Source: Planctomycetota bacterium (GTDB lineage: Bacteria > Planctomycetota > Planctomycetia > Planctomycetales > Planctomycetaceae). Taken from it: a stretch of 8,666 nucleotides of DNA. The stretch spans positions 1 to 8,666 of the forward strand of contig QWOR01000182.1 in assembly GCA_003669575.1 (NCBI GenBank), read 5' to 3'. Positions 4,653 through 8,666 of this stretch are shown in pieces (the stretch's first letter is position 1; each line of letters opens with the position of its first letter). Made by a program: the position numbers and the translations under genes. The notes beneath the pieces are model-generated. The model worked only from the letters and a program-made list of their open reading frames with translations. It was not told the origin of the DNA and did not search any database.

Positions 4653-7226
4653 ATGATGTTCCCCGTTGTTACCCACACGCTCTCCGCCATGGCGTCCACA
4701 GCTTCGTCGGTAATTCGCCGACGGAGTGGTCTCGCGCTGCTGGGAATGGCGATTGCCTGCGCACTGCCTTTGGTCGGCAATCAAGTACGAGGGGATGACG
4801 GTGCGGCCGCCTCATCCCCCGAGGGACTGAAATATTACGAGGAGCAGGTCCGCCCGCTGCTGTCCGAGCACTGCGGCAAGTGCCACCTCGACGGGAAGGC
4901 CAAGGGAGGTTTGAGCCTCACCGGTCGGAAGGCTCTGCTCATAGGAGGTGAATCGGGTCCCGCTGTCGAGTTGAAGGACCCGAAAGAAAGTTCACTCCTT
5001 AAGGCTGTGAATTATGACGGGGTGGAGATGCCCCCGTCGGGCAAACTTCCTCCTGAAGCCATTGCGATACTGACCAAGTGGGTCGAAATGGGCGTGCCGA
5101 TGCCGGAAGGCGAGGCCCCTCCGGCTCCCACGCACGGGGTTCCGCAAGTCAATGAGGCCACGAAGAGCCACTGGTCGTTTCGCCCACTGCAAAAGCCCAC
5201 TGTGCCACAAGTCTCTGATCCATCGTGGATCGCAAACCCGATCGACTCCTTTGTGCTGCACCAGCTGGAGTCGAAGGGCCTGAAGCCCAATGCCCCCGCA
5301 GTGCCCGGAGAACTCTATCGCCGTGTCCATTACGACATCGTCGGATTACCGCCATCGGTCACAGAGGTGGCTGAGTTCGAGTCTGCTCCGACCGACGAGG
5401 CCTATACGGAGTTTGTCGATTCGTTACTCGAATCACCCCAGCACGGCGAGCACTGGGCCCGTTACTGGCTCGATCTGGTTCGATACGCCGAGACCAACAG
5501 CTACGAACGCGACGATCCCAAACCCTTTGTCTGGCGATACCGTGACTATGTGATTCGCTCGATCAATGAGAACAAGCCTTTCGACCGGTTCCTGATGGAA
5601 CAGCTGGCGGGAGATGAGCTCGATCAGGTCACTCCCGATTCGTTGATCGCAACCGGGTATTATCGCCTGGGGTTGTGGGACGATGAACCGGTCGACCGGG
5701 AGATGGCATACTTCGATGGCCTGGACGACATCGTGGGCACGACAGCCCAGGCGTTTCTCGGACTCACAATGAATTGTGCCCGGTGCCACGATCATAAACT
5801 CGACCCGATTCCTCACGCCGACTATTACCGCTTTCTAGCGTTCTTCCGGAATGTGAAACACTTCGGCGAGCGCTCGAAGGAGTCCGTCGAGAAATACTCC
5901 GTCCGTGACATCTCTCCGCCGGAACAACTGGCCGCTCATGCGAAGGAGTTGGAGGCTCATCGACAGCAAGTCGCCGCTCAGGAGAAGGTGATCGCGGCCT
6001 TTGAAGAGAAGATGATCCCGCACCTCAAGGGAGGTGAAATCGACGACTTTAAGCAGCAGGGCGTTCGCGAAGACGTGCTGCGAAAGCATATCGGCGAGTT
6101 CCTGACGCAGGTCGACCTCGACACCTACTCCCGCCAGCGCAAGGAGCTCAGACAGCTGCGCGACAATCCCCCACGCAGTCAGGGGCTCGCCTTGGTCGTC
6201 AAAGAGAATGGGAAAGACTCGCCTCCGACGCATGTGCTGACTCGCGGCAATGCCCATGCTCCGGGCGATCTCGTCGAGCCGGGGTTCCCGAGCGTGCTGA
6301 CCGACACCGTTCCAGTGGTCCACGTCCCGGCGAACAGTGAGTCGACGGGGCGTCGACGGGCTCTGGCCGAGTGGATGATCAGCCCCGATAACCCGCTGAC
6401 CGCACGTGTGATCACCAATCGAATCTGGCAGTGGCACTTCGGACGGGGCATCGTGAAGTCGACGAACAACTTCGGCCTGCAGGGTGATTTGCCCACACAC
6501 ACCGAACTGCTCGACTGGCTGGCCTCTGAGCTGGTCGAGAACAAGTGGGACCTGCGGCACCTGCACCGGCTCATCCTGCACTCGAACACCTATCGGATGT
6601 CATCGCGCGGTCGGCCCGAGGCTTTGGCTGCCGACCCCCAGAACGATCAGCTGTGGCGATTCGATATGCGGCGGTTGCGAGCCGAGGAGATTCGCGACAC
6701 GATCCTCGCGGTCAACGGGACGCTCAATCCGAAGATGTTCGGCCCGAGCGTCTATCCCAGAATTGAACAGGAAGTTCTTGCCGGGCAGTCAATCCCCGGA
6801 TATGGCTGGGATCAGAATTCGCCTGAGGGGCAGACCCGACGCAGCGTCTACGTCCACATCAAACGGTCGTTGACGGTGCCGCTGCTGGCTGCGTTTGATG
6901 TCGCGGACTCCGACTCAGTCTGTCCGGTCCGGTTTGCGACGACACAGCCGACCCAGGCGCTGACCATGCTCAACAGCGTCTTCATGAACGATGCAGCTGA
7001 GACATGTGCGAAGCAGATTCGTACCGAAGCCGGGACCGATCCCGCAAAGTGCGTGACAGTCATGCTGAAACGAACTCTGCAGCGTGAGCCGACCGCAAAG
7101 GAGATCGCTCGCGGCGTCGAGTTGATCGCTGACCTGCAGGCAAAACATCAGCTGTCGGCCGATGAGGCATTGAAGTATTACTGTTTGATGGCACTGAACC
7201 TGAGTGAGTTTGTGTATCTCGACTGA
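4653..7226 (+). CDS. PSCyt1/DUF1549/DUF1553 planctomycete exported cytochrome-like protein
   Basis: A complete protein, 857 residues from the ATG at 4653. Residues 20-47 give a signal peptide (IRRRS, then a hydrophobic run from GLALLG to LPLVG). The cytochrome-c-like PSCyt1 domain follows, with haem motif CGKCH at 74-78 and a possible axial Met126 in EMPPSGKL. DUF1549 spans about 195-400 and contains a second haem-type motif, CARCH at 375-379, followed by DHKLDP. Residues 424-505 are strongly helical, perhaps coiled coil. DUF1553 spans about 566-857, with NPLT, NRIWQWHFGRGIV and HTELLDWLA. The family's reaction is not established; it is thought to be an extracytoplasmic redox protein. Start uncertain: ATGs at 4608, 4653, 4656 and 4689 are in frame. 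AGGAAG lies 11 nt before 4653, while 4689 would give the most compact signal. No DUF1501 gene follows, although that partner is common; instead another DUF1553 gene converges 21 nt away. Confidence 0.9.
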   Translation: MMFPVVTHTLSAMASTASSVIRRRSGLALLGMAIACALPLVGNQVRGDDGAAASSPEGLKYYEEQVRPLLSEHCGKCHLDGKAKGGLSLTGRKALLIGGESGPAVELKDPKESSLLKAVNYDGVEMPPSGKLPPEAIAILTKWVEMGVPMPEGEAPPAPTHGVPQVNEATKSHWSFRPLQKPTVPQVSDPSWIANPIDSFVLHQLESKGLKPNAPAVPGELYRRVHYDIVGLPPSVTEVAEFESAPTDEAYTEFVDSLLESPQHGEHWARYWLDLVRYAETNSYERDDPKPFVWRYRDYVIRSINENKPFDRFLMEQLAGDELDQVTPDSLIATGYYRLGLWDDEPVDREMAYFDGLDDIVGTTAQAFLGLTMNCARCHDHKLDPIPHADYYRFLAFFRNVKHFGERSKESVEKYSVRDISPPEQLAAHAKELEAHRQQVAAQEKVIAAFEEKMIPHLKGGEIDDFKQQGVREDVLRKHIGEFLTQVDLDTYSRQRKELRQLRDNPPRSQGLALVVKENGKDSPPTHVLTRGNAHAPGDLVEPGFPSVLTDTVPVVHVPANSESTGRRRALAEWMISPDNPLTARVITNRIWQWHFGRGIVKSTNNFGLQGDLPTHTELLDWLASELVENKWDLRHLHRLILHSNTYRMSSRGRPEALAADPQNDQLWRFDMRRLRAEEIRDTILAVNGTLNPKMFGPSVYPRIEQEVLAGQSIPGYGWDQNSPEGQTRRSVYVHIKRSLTVPLLAAFDVADSDSVCPVRFATTQPTQALTMLNSVFMNDAAETCAKQIRTEAGTDPAKCVTVMLKRTLQREPTAKEIARGVELIADLQAKHQLSADEALKYYCLMALNLSEFVYLD

Positions 7227-7247
7227 GGTCGGGGAATCGTTTCACCA

Positions 7248-8666
7248 TTACTCAACAAACAGGAACTCGTTGCTGTTCATGACGAGTCGGCAAGCATTGG
7301 CAAGGCCATACTGGGCGGCATATGCAGCGAGCTTGTTGCGTTCATTCTCGGAGGGAAGCCGCTGTAAGGCGAGGCGGTAGAGGGCGTCGATGGGTTGTGA
7401 GGCCAGCTGGGGTTCACTGGTAATCCGAGTGGCGAGATGCTCGCATTGGCGGATGACGAATGGGTTATTGAGCAGGGCAAGTGCCTGCAGCGATGTCACT
7501 GACTCGCTACGGACCGGTACCAGTTGATCACCAGCCGGACAGTCGAGCGTATCCATGAACGGATCGGGCATCGTGCGAAACAGGAAGCGATAGATCGACC
7601 GCCGCGAGTTAGCTGGGTCATCAAGCCGGAACGACTTGTAGTCGAGCGTTGGAGTGACGCTGATTCCGGGCGTCATGACAAACTGCTTCACCGATGGTCC
7701 GCCCATCGTGAGGTCGAGTCGGCCATTGATGGACAGCAGCGAGTCCTTCACCATCTCCGCGTCGAGGCGGTGTCGCTGCCCGCGCCATAACAACCGATTC
7801 CCCGCATCGACCGCAGCTGCGCGTGGTTCATGATGAGCCGACTGACGGTATGTGGTGCTGCAGAGCATCGTCCGGTGCAGCTGTTTGAGCGAGCCACCCG
7901 CATCGCGGAAATCCGCAGCCAGCCAGTCGAGCAACTCCGGGTGCGAGGGCAGGCTGCCCATACGACCGAAGTCACTGGGCGTGTCGACAAGTCCCACGCC
8001 GAAGTGATGCATCCAGACCCGATTGACGATCGACCTCCAAGTCAGCGGATTCTTCGGGTCGGAGATCCATTTGGCGAGAGCGGCCCGGCGGGGAGCCTCC
8101 TGGTCGATGGCCTCCAGAACAAATCGCGATGGAAGATCATGGACGCACGACAGCGAGCCCGGAGACGCATCGGCCACCGGCTGGGTGATTTCTCCACGTC
8201 GCAGTACTTTAACTTCGCGGGGCTTGCCGAACGGGACATGCCCATCTTTCGCCACGAAGTCGCAGGTTCCCGCATAGACACGCGACGGTTCTGGTAAAGC
8301 GGCTAACTCGCGGCTGGTCAGATCCTTCCAGAAGTAGAATTCGAGGTCATCGATCTCCGCGGGCGTGAGGTCGTTCGCGGACTTGGAGGCGATCCTCGCC
8401 ATGGCCCCAGGGACCGCCCGACTCGCCGATGCTTGCTGAGTCACTGACAGACGGAACCGCCCGATCGTATGTTTTCGGCCATGCAGTTGATCGAGTGTGA
8501 TGCGGACCTGCGACTCATCGTTCGCTATGACGGGCGCCTTGAATTCAAAGATTGCGATATGGGGCTTTCCCTCCTCCGGGTGAATGCCCCACGCAGTTGC
8601 AGCGTCGGCATCAATGGCTTTTGAGATTCCCCAATCGGTCTGATCGAAGTCCGCAGTCGCTTGTCC
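7248..8666 (-). CDS. DUF1553 planctomycete protein, C-terminal part, cut by window edge
   Basis: The frame is open from the TAA at 7248-7250 to the window edge, giving 472 visible residues; the start lies outside. The first 80 or so visible residues form the middle domain often found between DUF1549 and DUF1553: DFDQTDWGISKAIDAD, then TAWGIHPEEGKPH, ending in the hallmark GRFRLSVT. Next comes a linker with the usual RVYAG and VLRRGEITQPV signatures. DUF1553 begins near visible residue 193 with ALAKWISDPKNPLT, NRVWMHHFGVGLV and HPELLDWLA, and the protein ends in NEFLFVE. The expected N-terminal signal, PSCyt1 haem domain and DUF1549 are not in the window. It converges tail to tail on the complete family member, but the middle regions differ, so the pair is not a recent simple duplication. 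Probably extracytoplasmic by family; activity unknown. Confidence 0.9.
   Translation of the reverse strand, partial: GQATADFDQTDWGISKAIDADAATAWGIHPEEGKPHIAIFEFKAPVIANDESQVRITLDQLHGRKHTIGRFRLSVTQQASASRAVPGAMARIASKSANDLTPAEIDDLEFYFWKDLTSRELAALPEPSRVYAGTCDFVAKDGHVPFGKPREVKVLRRGEITQPVADASPGSLSCVHDLPSRFVLEAIDQEAPRRAALAKWISDPKNPLTWRSIVNRVWMHHFGVGLVDTPSDFGRMGSLPSHPELLDWLAADFRDAGGSLKQLHRTMLCSTTYRQSAHHEPRAAAVDAGNRLLWRGQRHRLDAEMVKDSLLSINGRLDLTMGGPSVKQFVMTPGISVTPTLDYKSFRLDDPANSRRSIYRFLFRTMPDPFMDTLDCPAGDQLVPVRSESVTSLQALALLNNPFVIRQCEHLATRITSEPQLASQPIDALYRLALQRLPSENERNKLAAYAAQYGLANACRLVMNSNEFLFVE

Noticed and set aside
5835..6581. A 248-codon minus-strand open frame inside the PSCyt1 gene
   Set aside because: It is antisense to DUF1549/DUF1553 coding sequence with family motifs, and its own translation shows no recognisable fold.
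1..8666. Mobile element, defence island, CRISPR array or tRNA
   Set aside because: I found no transposase, integrase, terminal repeats, regularly spaced repeats or cloverleaf pattern; all genes look like native planctomycete genes.

Overview
The window is chromosomal DNA from a planctomycete (Planctomycetota). The main evidence is two genes of the PSCyt1 / DUF1549 / DUF1553 family, large exported haem-motif proteins expanded almost only in this phylum and a few relatives. Two exported prenyltransferase/squalene-oxidase-repeat proteins, the G+C-rich coding sequence and generally weak Shine-Dalgarno sites fit the same origin. Genus cannot be fixed from this sequence. No RNA gene, insertion sequence, CRISPR array or phage gene was found.

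Layout. Positions 1-4478 hold four minus-strand genes, in transcription order: a CtBP-like D-2-hydroxyacid dehydrogenase (3522-4478), an exported alpha/alpha-barrel repeat protein (2050-3177), a GNAT acetyltransferase (1507-2019) and a second repeat protein with a Tat-like signal (163-1362). Only the 30-nt gap between 2050-3177 and the GNAT gene strongly suggests co-transcription; the other gaps are 144 and 344 nt. A 174-nt divergent region (4479-4652) separates this block from a plus-strand PSCyt1/DUF1549/DUF1553 protein (about 4653-7226). After 21 nt, a second DUF1553 protein converges on it from the minus strand (7248 to the window edge). It is cut off by the edge, so its N-terminal half is missing.

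How the genes relate. Four of the six proteins appear to be exported (the truncated one is inferred from its family). The DUF1549/DUF1553 proteins carry cytochrome-c-like CxxCH motifs and are usually thought to act outside the cytoplasmic membrane, often in planctomycete gene sets linked to polysaccharide use; their reaction is unproven. The repeat proteins have the QW-like glycine-aromatic repeats of terpene cyclases and prenyltransferases, but I see no class II DxDD acid motif, so I do not call them cyclases. The dehydrogenase and acetyltransferase are cytoplasmic and of unknown substrate. I see no single well-supported pathway joining all six. The most interesting points are the two exported barrel proteins lacking the cyclase acid motif, the tail-to-tail DUF1553 pair with no adjacent DUF1501 partner, and the different middle regions of those two proteins.
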